From Platanthera guangdongensis (Eukaryota; Streptophyta; Magnoliopsida; Asparagales; Orchidaceae), in assembly GCA_039583875.1 (NCBI GenBank), contig CM077165.1:66824757-66888756 (forward strand): 64,000 nt of DNA. Reading direction: 5' to 3'. Positions 10,434 through 22,584 of the stretch are shown here, in pieces. How positions within the stretch are numbered: position 1 is the first letter of the stretch; each line of letters begins with the position of its first letter. The notes beneath the pieces are model-generated. The model searched no databases and had not been told where the DNA came from. It saw only the letters and a list, made by a program, of their open reading frames with translations. The translations under genes and the position numbers were made by a program.

Positions 10434-12065
10434 CCGGGGAAAGCGAACACGGTTGCGGATGCTTTGAGCAGGAGGGCCGGCACTTCTGGACCGGAGCCCC
10501 GATTGATGTCTTTAGAGCTGCTACAGATGATGGAGGACATGCACATCACCATGGTGTCCGAGACCGAGCCATTCGTATATAGAGAGTATTTGAGCTCAGT
10601 GATCAGCGGCGATGATATACAGGAACGCATCCGAGCATATCAGAGGCTGGATGCTGCGTTACAGCCGATTTTCAGTGCCTTAGAGAGGGGCAGGGTCGAG
10701 GACTACATGCTACATGATGATCTTCTTAGGTTCCGGGGACGCATCTACATACCAGCAGGAGGCAGTATTTGGGAGGACATACTCCGAGAGGCACATTGCT
10801 CGAGATATTTAGTGCACCCCGGCATCACCAAGATGTGGGCAGATTTGCGGAGATCTATGTATTGGCCCGGGATGAAGAGGGAGATCATGGATTTTGTGAC
10901 CCATTGCGAGACCTGCCAGCGTGTGAAGGCGGAATGCAAGAGCCCGGGAGGTTTACTACAGCCACTGCCAGTTCCAGAGTAGAAGTTCGAGGACATTGCT
11001 ATGGACTTTGTACACGGATTGCCTCGCTCCCACTCTAGGCATGATTCTATATGGGTTATAGTGGACAGATTGACCAAGGTAGCGCGGTTTATTCCAGTTC
11101 GGAAGGATGCCCCAGTTGCAGTCCTGGTGAGACTATTTGTGGAGCAGTACATCAGATATCATGGTATCCCCAGGACTATTGTTTCGGACCGTGATGGTCG
11201 GTTCACTTCGAGCGAGTGGAGGGCCGTGCATGCTTATTTGGGATCTCGGCTTACCTTTAGTACCGCCTTCCACCCGCAGACCGACGGACAGACCGAGCGG
11301 ACCATCCGGACCATGGAGGACCTGCTCAGATTATGCATATTGGATACGGGGAGGCCTTGGGAGAGGCTGCTGCCATTGATCGAGTTCTCGTATAATAACA
11401 GCCACCAGGCTAGCATCAGGATGGCTCCATACGAGGCGCTTTATGGGAGGAGATGCCGGACACCGCTGTCATGGGTTCAGGATGTGTATACCAGGGCTCT
11501 GGGATCTGATTATATAGAGGACACTGATGCTCAGATTCGATTGATCAGGGATCGGCTACTGGAGGCCCAGAGCAGGCAGGCAAAGTATTATGATGCTCGG
11601 CACCGGAAGGTGGAGTTCCAGGTTGGAGACAGGGTATTCTTGAAGATACGTCCAGTACACGGTGTTTCTCGGGTGCGGAGGCACAAGAAGCTCAGTCCAC
11701 GATACATGGGGCCATACCTGATCCTGGAGCGGATCGGCCCCTTGGCTTACCGACTGCAGCTGCCACCGGAGTTGGGTGCATTACATGACGTCTTCCATGT
11801 CTCTTCCTTGCGAAGAGCTCTCCTTCGGCCGGAGCAGCACATCACTACTACAGCCGGACCGGTAGAGCCTGACAGATCAGTGAGATTGGAGCCGATCCGG
11901 ATTGACGATACAGCCATCCGAGTGTTGCGGAAGAAGAAGGTCCCTCTTGTGAAGGTGCTGTGGTCCAACCATGGACGAGAGGAGCACACTTGGGAGCCGA
12001 GAGATCTGATGCTGGAGCAACACCCGGAGCTATTCGCATCAGGTACATTTAAGTTATGTCTTTAA
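10434..12065 (+). pseudogene. Chromovirus RNase H end, integrase and chromodomain (partial pol)
   Basis: The fragment starts at the end of RNase H ([14 protein letters not shown]) and runs through the integrase HHCC zinc finger (HPGITKM...HCETC), the DD35E core ([22 protein letters not shown]), the GPY/F region (RYMGPYLI) and the chromodomain (HTWEPRDL). It is a near-identical duplicate of 45016-46634 but keeps the zinc-finger residues that copy has lost. One in-frame TAG at 10980-10982 replaces the TGG seen in E. Gag, protease and RT are absent. An open frame entering from 10254 is accidental: its first part is antisense chromodomain sequence. Confidence 0.92.
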
Positions 12066-12150
12066 ATTTCTTGATGATTCTTGCAAATAGAACCCCGTAG
12101 ACCCGAACTTAAATTTCGGGGACGAAATTATTTTCTTGTTTATTGGAATT
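12066..12150 (+). other. 3' tail of the pol fragment with conserved hairpin
   Basis: This noncoding tail sits between the pol stop and the LTR. AATTTCGGGGACGAAATT (12112-12129) forms a 7-bp stem around GGGA. Similar motifs precede the 3' LTR of many plant chromoviruses of this type, which is known family context. No classic purine tract touches the LTR. Confidence 0.7.
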
Positions 12151-15100
12151 TGACACATCCCATGTTACTTCTGAACCCCTCAACTTAGATTGGGTTAGGC
12201 ATGGGGTGAGACTTAAGGAGATCAACTAGGTTTGACCCTAGGTAGTGGGTGGTAGCCATGTGGAGCCCACTATAGGACCAAGTCAAACTAGGTCAAACTA
12301 GCCTAATTAGGGACCCTAGCCACACCATGACCCCACCACATTACCCTAACCCTAAAGACAATCTAAGTGGACCCTAGGGTATGTCACTGGGTCAACATTT
12401 TGACCCCAATTGACCAAAGTCAACCTTGGGCTTAATTTGGTCAAACCCACACTCATAGGACTAATTAACCTAAGTAGGGCACCCCCTTGACCCAAACCAA
12501 GTTGGGTGGTGCCACTAGACCCATTTCCACCAAGTAGGGTCAGTCCACCCACCATGGTTGACCAAGTCAACTCCCTAAGTCAATTTGGTCAACAAATTGA
12601 CCTAGAGAGTGAAATGAAGGCCAAGCCATTTCCCCTTGGACCAAGCCCACCAAAATTGGCCCATAGTCAGCCCAAGTGAACAAGACCAGTCCTACCCCTC
12701 TAAATCAGGAGAGAGAATACATGCAAGGGGGTAAAATTGGAATTTTTAGGAGAATAGGAGAGAGAAAGGGGAATGAAGAAAATGGTGGCCACATGGCCAC
12801 CCCATCAGTTGGTTTTGCCTGCCCAAAACCAGGTGGCTGACCTCCCCTCTTCAATTCCAGCAGAAAACCAAGGCAGTGAGCCACATGGCACCATGGGTGA
12901 AGCCTCCAATGCTCAAACCGAGCTCACCTTGGAGTTAACTCCACTTATAGCCCACCTCAGTCCAAACAGAGCTCACCATTAGCTTCAGAAGGCCGAAAGG
13001 AGTGGAATTCGACTGCTTAATCATGGAGAACGGTGGAGATTTGAGCTTTCGGGGTGGAGCTCGCCGGCGCACCACCACCACGGCAAACCGCCGCCTGACC
13101 CGCAGCCAAGTCTCGATTCAGGTGCGTTTCACTTCACCTCTACCCGTACTAGCATCTTAGATCAAATAGGAGAGATATCGGGCTCAACTGAGCCCGATGC
13201 CATGTGAGAAAATCGAGAGAATTCAAAGCTTTTGAAACCGCTTGGGAGCGCCGCCGCCGCCGCCATGGTTCCCCGCCGCTCCTCACGTCGCAACGCCGCC
13301 GGGAAGGTCCTCCCTCACCTCTCTCTTCATGCATAGATCTTATGAATGATTAGGGTAGGGTTCGGGCTTGAATGAGCCCGAACCCAGTTTCTTCATTTCA
13401 GCCATTAATGGCGTTTTGGAGCTCTCGGGTGAGGTGGCGCCGCCACCTCCGGCCGCCCTAGCCGCCGGAAAATGCTTGCCCCCACCACCGTGAGAGGGGA
13501 GCTGATGATCTCCGGTGGAGGCACCGCCGGAGGCGGCCGGGAAAAGCCCCGTGAAAATCGGGCTGAGAACCAGGCGGATTGGAGAAGATGAGCAGCTGCC
13601 GTCCATCTGCGTCAAGATCTGTGCCATGCAATAATATAAATCCAGGAATTATTTAAATATATGAATAGTGTATTTTCTGTCCCCTAAAATCCGATTTTTG
13701 CATGTCAAATTTTAGGGCCCTTGCATCCTTTTTCATAAAATAGTATCAACATGAAAATTGTAGGTCTTGGAGTCACCTTTAATTTGACATGTTACACATA
13801 ATTTTTGGTTAAGTGTACTGCCCTATAGAGCCATTTTCCTAGGGCTGGTCCTAGCATAGGGCAGAAACTAAAATGAGTGCCCTGCCCAAACCATACGTCC
13901 AAATGGGCTGAAAGTTTGGGCATGTGGCCGACTTAGGTATATCGAGGCCCTACCCAAAAATGGGAATTTTTGGGGAAACTAAGTATATAGTTTTAGCCCA
14001 AATATGATAAATTAAATTTTGTTAATATTTGGAGCATATCAACTCCAAAATGCCCCAACTTTTGGTGGCATGCCCTTAGTAGTATATTAGACCTATGGTA
14101 GAAATATTAGACAATTTAACCCTCTGCATGTTGAGATATCTCACATGCAAGATCTAAAAATTAAATGGCCTTGGGCTGCAAATAGCAAAATGCAGAAATT
14201 TGAAAGTGATGCTTAAGCCCATACAGAGGCCCAAATGGCCTGAGATTTTGGGGAGTAACTGGTTTATGTCATATTGAGGTCCTGCAAAAAAATGGGATTA
14301 ATTGGAATTACAATTAGGGTGGAATTACCAAATTACCCCTAGGCTTGTTTAGGTGATTCTTGGAGTAGTTCAACTCCAAAAGGCCCCAATTTTTGGTTGC
14401 ATGTCCGTGAGGACATTATTATGGCATGGTTAAAGTTTTAGCCCTTATGGATCACAGCAAGTTAGGGAAACACCTTGCATGCGATGGCTTGTAAAGGACT
14501 TGGTGTGCTTATAGCCAAATGAAGAAAAAAAAATATTGAAGGCGTAGCCCTTTTTAGATCACTGACTTAGTATTACTTTAAGTACCCTCTCCTCTTTGGG
14601 GAAAATAGATGAATTAGGGTTGACTTACCCTTGGACCCAAGTTCACACCCTAAGGATGGACCTTTAGGGGGTTGTGTAGGACATAGGGGCAAATGCCCTT
14701 GTATGGCCTTGTAAATCAGTAGAGAGTTAGTTTAGATATATTTAAGACTCTAGTTGAAATATTAGGGAATTTGTAAGTAGCTAAGTAACTCCAAAGTCAA
14801 ACCCTAGTTTTAGGGTAGAAGCACTAATAGGCCAAAATGGTAACTTAACCTCATCTAAAAACTATGAAAATGGGGTAGAATGAATATTAGAGTGAATTGA
14901 ACCCCTAGATATTTTTATTGGAATTTTATGGATTATATTTATGGTAGTTCCTTTGTTAATTATCAAAGTATTCAATTCAGTATTTGATTTAATTTGATCA
15001 TTTAGTTTAATTGGAATCTAGTAGAACTTGGCCAGTATAGGTTTTTGACATAAATAGAGGTCTCTGAATTTTATTATAATTTTTAAAGGATTTTATATAT

Positions 15101-16031
15101 TGCTTCCTTCATAAATATTGTAAAGGCCATACTTGGTAAATAAATCATTTAAAAAGTAATTTAACTTGTAAAAATATGAATTTTGGCCATTGATGATTTT
15201 AGGATGATATATACTATTAGGAATTTAATTAGGAATTTTTGAAGTATATTCATAGTACTTGATTCACAATTATGCCCTTGTAGATTTGTGTATTGAATTT
15301 ATTTAGAATTAAATATTCTGTGAAAAATCTTGAAAGTTTGGCCAATGCTAATTTGAGGATTTTAGTAGTGTAATATATTTATCTCAAATTATTTGGATGA
15401 CAATTTCAAGTAGTTGATTTACAAATCTTGGAATATGGGAATTTACTGCAAAAATAATTTTAGGCCCCATAAATGTTTGTGTAAAATGTCAAATTTGGAA
15501 ATTGTCGCTTTTGGATATATGGAATTTTATCATGAATTTATGGAACATTAATGATGTCTAAAATGTATACTTCATGATCAACTCGACTATAATTGGCCAT
15601 TGTAATAAATTATTTAAATAGAAGATTAATTGAGGAAAATACAATATTCGGGAATTAAATCATTTATGTCATGATAGGACCCCAGTAATAATCCCAGGTC
15701 ATTCGGATGAAAACTCGAAGGACATCCTATCATGAACATCACTTAGTATAGGTCGGTCTGCAAATAGTAATTTGGAGAAAAGTTGTATTAGGATAAGGGT
15801 TGGAATATGGTGGAGTTAGTCGTGTTGAATTGTTTGAATAAAAGTGGATGAGTCACCTAGAAAGTTCTAAGGAGTGGTGGGAATCACGTGGATGTGTGTT
15901 AGAAGGTAAGCGAGTTCGACGAAAGATCGTCGTACCCGCGAGAGTGAAAGGTGTAAACTACCTTAGGATTAGCCTATCGCAATATGAGAAGGTAATGAGT
16001 AAAGGAAATCAACCAATAATATTAATAAGTA

Positions 16032-16122
16032 CCTTGCGAAAGGGAACGCTGGGCGTAATCCCAACACAGTTCCTAGTGCCCCTTGAGAGCCCTTCACAGG
16101 GAATACCGGGGGCAGTCCTGGG
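16032..16122 (+). other. 91-bp conserved block, LTR D copy
   Basis: It is identical to the block at 3741-3831 in LTR A1, while sequences on either side are family-specific. Confidence 0.75.
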
Positions 16123-16283
16123 TTAACGTAAACCTTAAAGAACAAATCAAAAGAGTAATTTAGTAAATAGGGTTTCACACTGCACTCACTAGTTGGACAA
16201 GTATTGGAAATGGTTAAGTCGTCCCGAGGTGTTCAAAGGGGCGCCATCCCGCGGTGTTCAAAGGGATGAGATTTGGAATAAGA

Positions 16284-16410
16284 GACGGACGTTTCGGTCC
16301 GGCGAGCTTTGGCTCGGTTGATACTTGTGACGGACGGGATGGTCCGGGGAGCTTTGGCTCGGTTGATACTTGTGACGGACGGGATGGTCCGGGGAGCTTT
16401 GGCTCGGTTC
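16284..16410 (+). repeat. Three tandem 45-bp repeats in LTR D
   Basis: Units starting at 16284, 16329 and 16374 share GACGGACG and GGTCCGG, with AGCTTTGGCTCGGTT following. LTRs A and B have a single related GAGCTTCGGCTCG-type unit at the same place, so this is a local expansion. Confidence 0.85.
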
Positions 16411-16878
16411 TGATACGATAAACTTGCATGTGCATAAATCTAGTGGCGGGGCATGCGGTACTGGCCGTTCGTCACACCGATGGCAGTACGATGCACCAGG
16501 CGGTTGTGAGAGTTAGAGGGGCCAGTGGTTTGTTTTACACTGCGGTCTGGAGGACGACCCCCGATAACGCACATCCGACCCAACAAGACTGACGGGTTGT
16601 CAGCAAAGTACGTACGCGAGACTCTAGAGTGCACCTTGAACGTGTACAGAGGCGTATGAGAGGGGTCTAAGGCTTGGTAGTGTGCATACCGGCCTAGAAG
16701 CGGAGACGCCCGCTCCACTGCTGCCGTAGCCACAGCGGTGGTACCCGAGAGTGATGCTAGCTCTCAAAAAGTGGGAACTAAAGGACTGTGTGCACAGAGT
16801 CGGGTGTGTTTGTTGCACTTGCATGTCCATCATACCCACTTGCATGTCATAGCATAATCGATTCATTTAACCCTGACA

Positions 16879-17094
16879 CCTAAAGTATAAGTGGTATGGG
16901 ACGCTTATACATTAGGCCCTGCAAAACGACCCCTTGATCTATAAGCTTGTGTGGGCAAGTTTATAAATTAAGGTTATTTCAATATTTATATGCTGCTTGT
17001 GATAACCGACACCCCAACGTATAAAGTGGTATGAGACATTTTATATGATGGGAGCCTTGTAGAAGATCCCTTGGCTTATGTGTATTCACATAAG
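16879..17094 (+). other. Four tandem hairpins in LTR D
   Basis: Hairpins lie at 16879-16916 (CCTAAAGTATAAG with CTTATACATTAGG, loop with GTATGGGAC), 16932-16973 (loop with GTGTGGGCAAG), 17018-17047 (CGTATAAA with TTTATATG, loop with GTATGAGAC) and 17075-17094 (CTTATGTG with CACATAAG). Loops resemble those of LTRs A, B and F although the stems differ. Confidence 0.75.
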
Positions 17095-17305
17095 TGAAGG
17101 TTATATTCCTTTCTTACTTTACTCATTATAACCTGATTATAAATTGCTAGCTAGGTCCCCCTGTCACCTGTTTTTGATTTCTCTCCTCTTTCACGTCCTT
17201 TCCTTTCTTCCTCCCCGCTCGGTGCCTAGGAGCATGGGGGAAGGGGTGGGGGACGATAGGGCTTAGTCTTTTTAGACTAATGGTTTTCGAACCACATCAT
17301 ATTAG

Positions 17306-17398
17306 GGGATCGTGGAGCCGAGTATGGAGGAGCAGCCCAGGAGACCGGTGCAGTTGGAGATAGGGCAGTCTAGCTCTGGAGTACAGCCAGCTGGGACC
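17306..17398 (+). other. Exon-like segment in LTR D with a 25-codon frame
   Basis: It follows CATATTAG and ends ACC before the strong donor-like GTGAGTTTTG. The ATG at 17324 opens 25 codons, nearly the same as the frame in LTR B. Coding function is unproven. Confidence 0.4.
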
Positions 17399-17614
17399 GT
17401 GAGTTTTGACTTCTAGTAGTTGTTTTGTTTTGCTTCAGCATGAGAGATCTGTAGTGAGGATATTAATATACCGGGCTTCAGCCCTTTTATTTCTGTACAC
17501 TTTATTATTCTGTGGACACTCCCTTCGTGGAGATTTTTATATATATGTGATATGCTGTGGACTTGTCTTCTCATGTACTGCTACTTTTGCGTCAGCTGCG
17601 ATCGATTTGGCCGG

Positions 17615-17681
17615 CAGGATCGGCGTCTTGTAGTGTCGACCTTCCCGGGTGCGAAGGTGTCACCGCAAGGCGGCGGTTCTG
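17615..17681 (+). other. U5 stem structure, LTR D copy
   Basis: CAGGATCGGCG (17615-17625) pairs with CGGCGGTTCTG (17671-17681) around an inner stem ACCTTC/GAAGGT. The A-to-G change in the outer stem leaves a G-T pair. Confidence 0.6.
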
Positions 17682-17729
17682 GGCCTAAGACTCCGGGGTT
17701 TTAAAGAAAAAAAAAGCGGGGGTCTTACA

Positions 17730-17893
17730 AGTGGTATCAAAGCGAGGTTTCGATCCTCGAACCTGTGGGTTATGGGCCCACCACGCTTCCGCTGCGCAGT
17801 TTGTCCGCAAACTAATGCTGGGGCGGGGGTGGTCCCATGTTATGGACTTCTTTCTCATATGATCGTTGTTCAAGTGATACCAGTTTGTTCACT
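17730..17893 (+). other. PBS and first part of the leader of element E
   Basis: The PBS TGGTATCAAAGC (17732-17743) starts two bases after the LTR and has one change from the initiator-Met complement TGGTATCAGAGC. The leader after it has a hairpin AGTTTG-TCCG-CAAACT. 17772-17808 is the inverted, imperfect complement of 33657-33693. A TGATACCAGTTTGT near 17877-17890 looks like the remains of an inverted PBS/LTR end. Confidence 0.75.
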
Positions 17894-18153
17894 TGGTCTT
17901 GTTCACTTGGGCTGACTATGGGCCAATTTTGGTGGGCTTGGTTCAAGGGGAAATGGCTTGGCCTTCATTTCACTCTTTAGGTCAATTTGTTGACCAAATT
18001 GACTTAGGGAGTTGACTTGGTCAACCATGGTGGGTGGACTGACCCTACTTGGTGGAAATGGGTCTAGTGGCACCACCCAACTTGGTTTGGGTCAAGGGGG
18101 TGCCCTACTTAGGTTAATTAGGCCTATGAGTGTGGGTTTGACCAAATTAAGCC
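17894..18153 (-). repeat. Inverted fragment of LTR A, left part (split by element B)
   Basis: This matches the minus-strand LTR A2 from about 9554 onward. It stops at the insertion of element B and resumes at 33415. Together the two pieces are about 500 bp from the 5' end of an A LTR, lacking both LTR termini. Confidence 0.9.
18149..18153. repeat. Left target-site duplication of element B (aagcc)
   Basis: The matching right copy is aagct at 33410-33414, one C-to-T change. Removing B and one copy restores the continuous A LTR sequence seen at 9801-9830. Confidence 0.92.
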
Positions 18154-21100
18154 TGTAACATCCCATTTCCAACTAGACCCCTAAGAGTGGTTTTGGCCAT
18201 GACTAGGTCATGACAAAACCCTAGGAAGCCAGAAATGGGCCAAGAGATAGGAGGCCAAGGTAGGGATCACCATGGTCTGCAAATAGTAGAATTTTGAACA
18301 ATGGTTTAGAATGACAATGGGGCTTCACCATGGCCCCAAGACCCTACCACAACACTCCCAAACATTTTGGGAGACCCATTAGAGCCAAAAGGACCCATTA
18401 GGGCCAACCCAAGAGGCCCAGTTGACCAAGGTCAACCCTAGCCCTGAATGGGTCAACCTAGCCTACTTAGGGCCAATTGACCCACTCCTAGTCTAGAGGA
18501 CCCCACCTATGCCCTCCTAACCCCTAAGTGAGGTCAATGGGTCACTAAGGACACATTGTGGTCAGCCCTAGAGGCCAGGTTGACCCAAGTCAACTCAAGC
18601 CCTAATCTGGTCAAAGTACCCTTACTAAGGGTATGTGACCTCCAAAGTGCAGGGTAACCCTACATAACCCTACCTAGACCCTAAGGGAAGTCAATGGGTC
18701 ACCAAGGATCCATAGGGGTGAACCCTAATGGTCATGTTGACCCAAGTCAACTCTAGCCCTAAAATGGTCAAAGTGACCTTACCAAGGGTCAAGTGACCTT
18801 TAAGGTGCCAAGTCAACCCTACCCAACCCTACATAGACCTTAGGGGAGGCCAATGAATCACCCAGGACCCAATGGGGTCAACCTAGATGGTCAAACTGAC
18901 CAAGTCAACCCTCATTGAGGGTCAAGTCAACTTAGCCCAAAAAGGGCTAACCCAAGCTCAAGCCACTTCTCCCTTAGGCTAAACCCATTCCCATGACCAT
19001 CATAATCCAGTGGGCTGCCTTTAGCTTGTGAGATTGACTAGTCAACCAGAGGTGACTAGGAGAGAGAAAAGAGCTCCTCTCCATGATAATGGAGGAGAGA
19101 GAAAATGGGGAAGAGGAAAGGGAAGAGAGAAGCCGGCCAAGGAAGGCCAACAGCCACCAGTTATGGCTGTAATCAACTCCTCTAGGGGAGAGGAGTTGAT
19201 TCCAGCCGTTTCCCAGCCACCAAGGGGTGGGTTCAGCCCCCCTCCACACAACCCGAGCCACACCTTTAATGGTGTTAATGGCTATTGAAGAACCAGCCTC
19301 TCCTCTCCCCCATTTGCCATTTAAACACCTTCAGGGAGCCGAGGGGATCATTTTGGAGCGTTTACCTGGAGGAGACGAGCCATTCCACTGTGCAGTTGCA
19401 GAAGCCGAGCGCCGCCGCCTTCGTCAATGGAATCCCGCCGCTCCTCTCGCATCCAGGCCGCCAGGAAGGTCCTCCTCCTTCTCTTTTCTCATGGGTAGAT
19501 CTTAGGTTTCATTAGGGCCAAGGTTCGGGCACAATTGAGCCCGATCCAACTCGCAAAATTCATGGCTTTCGGCCGAGAATTTATTTGGTTGGATCGCCGG
19601 AATCCACCCCTCCGGCGGCTGTGCCGCCGTCTGGCGATAGCCACCACCTCAACGGAGGTGATGGTGGCGGTGGTCGGCCGGGGAAGGGACTGGGTGGCCG
19701 GCGGCAGACGCTTGAAGTCGGCACAGGAAGAAGCGATCCTGGCCGTTGGCTCATCGGGGACGATGACCCAGCGCCGTCGATCTGCGCCAAGATTCGCGCG
19801 GCATCAAATCAAATACTTTAGGATTTAAATAAAAATCATTTCATTTCTGTCACACTAGATGTATTTAATGTATTTAATTTTTAAAAATACTTAGGGACCC
19901 TGAATGGAAATCTGCCCAACATGAAAATTGTAGCTTAGGGTGTCTAGTTTGTAGCAAAAATTGCTTGGACCCTTTTGGGCCACTTGTTAGACCAGGGTAC
20001 CCTTTTTGGGAGGACCTATACCTAGGCCTAAACAGAGATTATTTTTGGTGCCCACACTTCATTCCTTGTCCAAACAAGTTGAAATTTGGGCAGTGAGAAA
20101 GTCTTAGCCATACCTAGAACCTGTCCAAAATTTAGAATTTTTGGAGAATATTTTTGTATAGTTTTTAGGAAAATTTAATAAATCATGATTAATTTAATTA
20201 TGTGACCTAATTGATTTAAAACTCCCCCAAATTTTGGTGGGTGGTCTTAGATGTCATGATAGGTATAGGGTTAAAACTTTAGCTCATTTGGAGATGTTTA
20301 GGATAGGTAATTTACCCACCCTATATATGACCTTATAAGGGTATTTTGGTCAAAAGCCACTATTTGATGGTTGAGTGGCCAAATTCCCTCATCAGAGGCT
20401 GAAATTTTGGCCACTGATATAACTTGACTTTTTACACTCACTTATGGAGTTTGGAGTGGATGGGACTAGGGTAGCCCTAGAATTTTAGGGTAGGCCCTTT
20501 AGGGTAAATTTCTAGGGTTTGAAGAAATTGGGGTCAAAAGACCTTGGATGGACTTGAAACTTGGGAATGATGTCCATAGGGTTACTATGGTCTTGTGGTT
20601 AAAATTTTAGGGCATTTGGAAGACTTAAAACCCCTTAAATCCATAACCCTAGTTTAGGGCACTAGCTTGAAATCATAAGATCTAATACCAAAACTTTCTG
20701 AAAAGGCCTGAGTCTTTGAATGGGTAGTTGCTTAGGGTATATATATCTCTGGAAATTTTATAATAGATTTTGGATGAATATATTTGGTACTTTATTCACA
20801 AAGTCATGTTTTACAATTTTCACTTAGGAATTTTTTGGAGAAAGATATACTTGATTAAACCTGATGAAACTTAGCAAGGGGGCTTGTAATCATGGTACCC
20901 ATCTCTGTAAAGTTTTATGAAAGTTTTGAAGAATGATACTTAGTAGTTGCTTCTTTAATTATTTAATTCTATGGAACTTTGGTAAATTTAATAATGACAT
21001 TTAGATTGTCTGAAAAATTTTAATTTCTTCATCATGATGTTTCTAGATCCTTATGAAGCCCTAGTAATTTTTACATAATTATTGGAGACATATTTGTGGC

Positions 21101-21713
21101 ACTTCCTTCATTATATTTGATTTTAGGAATTATTTTTAATAAATCCTTGAGAGGTCAAGAACTATCTGGAAAATTATGAAAATTGGCAACCAATAATATT
21201 TCTCTGTTATTTAGTAAATACAAATTTTAGGAGGCCATTACCAGAGAAAATCTTATGGTTCATGTTCAAATTGACTATGGCCTAGTTTTTGAGGAAAATT
21301 CAATAAATAGTAGAATAAATGGGAAAAATATGATTTTCTGAATTTAGACTATATCTATCATAATAGACCTCTAATAATTATCATAAGTGTACTGGATGAG
21401 TATTTCATGACTTCCCTTTTTACGGGTCATGTAGCTTAAGTGGTCTGCATATAGCAAAACTGCAGGATTTCATTTAGATGTGAATTAGGGCCATTATGAT
21501 GGGTCCTGATGGATTGTTACAAGGACAAGTGGAATGGGCTGCGTCTTGAGAAGATGAGTGAGTAAGGTGTGGATCTGTCTAGGGTTATAGACGTTTGGGT
21601 CCGACGAAAGATCGTCCTACCCCAGGGAGAGTGGAGTCAAATTACCCTAGGATTAGCATATCGAAATGTGAGAAAATAAAGGGTAAGGGAATCAACCAAT
21701 AATAAAATAAGTA

Positions 21714-21804
21714 CCTTGCGAAAGGGAACGCTGGGCGTAATCCCAACATAGTTCCTAGTGCCCCTTGAGAGCCCTTCACGGGGAATACCGGGGGCAGTCC
21801 TGGG
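21714..21804 (+). other. 91-bp conserved block, element B 5' LTR copy
   Basis: It differs from the A and D block at two positions (caca to cata, cacagg to cacggg). The second change falls in the small CCCT/AGGG stem and leaves a T-G pair. The 3' LTR copy (about 31896-31986) has one more change, in the three-base loop of the middle hairpin. Confidence 0.75.
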
Positions 21805-22363
21805 TTAACGTAAACTGTTTAACAAGCTGAAAAGAGTAACTTAGTAATTAGGGTTGCACATTTCACAACACTGATGGCACCAGAGGTTGGATAGGAGCTT
21901 CGGCTCGGATGGTTAAAAGGCGGACTCTGGTCCGGGGAGCTTCGGCTCGATTCTTGACTACGCTAATTTGCATGTGCATAACAGGAAAGGAAATTAAGGT
22001 GGTGGGTCTTCGGTATTGGAGGGTCGATGCACCGACACCAATACGTTGACTCGGCAAGTGTGGTTAGCACTTCGCCAACAGAAGTCCGGTGCGCCAGCCG
22101 GCAAGAGTATGCAGGAGTCCGCTTCGTGCACCAAGCGTTGAGGCGTACGATAGGTCTGACCGGTAGTGCCTTACTGGTTTAGAGGTGGGCGAGGCCCAAC
22201 CCACCGCTTCCGTCTGCCACTACGGAGGTATCCTGGGAGGTTACGGCTCCAGAAAGGGGGAACTAAAGGTCTGTGTGCACAGAGTCGGGTGTGTGTGTTG
22301 CACTTGCATGTCCATCATACCCACTTGCATGTCATGGCATAATCGTTACCTTTAACCTTGACA

Positions 22364-22584
22364 CCTAAAGTATAAGTGGAATGGGACGCTTATACCTTAG
22401 GACCTGCTAAACGACCCCTTAGTCTATAAGTTTGTGTGGGCAAGTTTATAAATTAAGGTTAATTTTGATATATTTAGTTACTGATGTTTGACCACCGACA
22501 CCCCAGCGTATAAATCGGTATGAGACTTTTTATATGATGGGAGCCTTGCAAAAGACCCCTTGGCTTATGTGTTTTTCACATAAG
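22364..22584 (+). other. Four tandem hairpins in element B 5' LTR
   Basis: Hairpins lie at 22364-22401, 22417-22458 (loop GTGTGGGCAAG), 22507-22536 (loop GTATGAGAC) and 22564-22584 (CTTATGTG with CACATAAG). They match the LTR D series in order. In the 3' LTR the third stem is perfect (CGTATAAA with TTTATACG). Confidence 0.75.

Larger units (their letters stand above)
12151..17729 (+). mobile_element. Chimeric LTR: A-like 5' end joined to family D
   Basis: The 5579-bp LTR begins TGACACATCCC and ends TCTTACA directly before a PBS, so it serves as 5' LTR of composite element E. The first 1.1 kb or so (to about 13235) is nearly identical to LTR A. From there to the end it belongs to another family, whose 3' third resembles LTR B more than A in layout. 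E's 3' LTR is pure A, so the pair does not match and cannot be used for dating. The interior (about 13650-15900) is AT-rich with no gene that I can support. It also holds the 91-bp block (16032-16122). Confidence 0.88.

Noticed and set aside
10254..10982. A 242-codon frame starting at 10254 as a new fusion gene
   Set aside because: Its first 55 or so codons are antisense chromodomain sequence joined by chance in frame to a pol fragment across a rearrangement junction.
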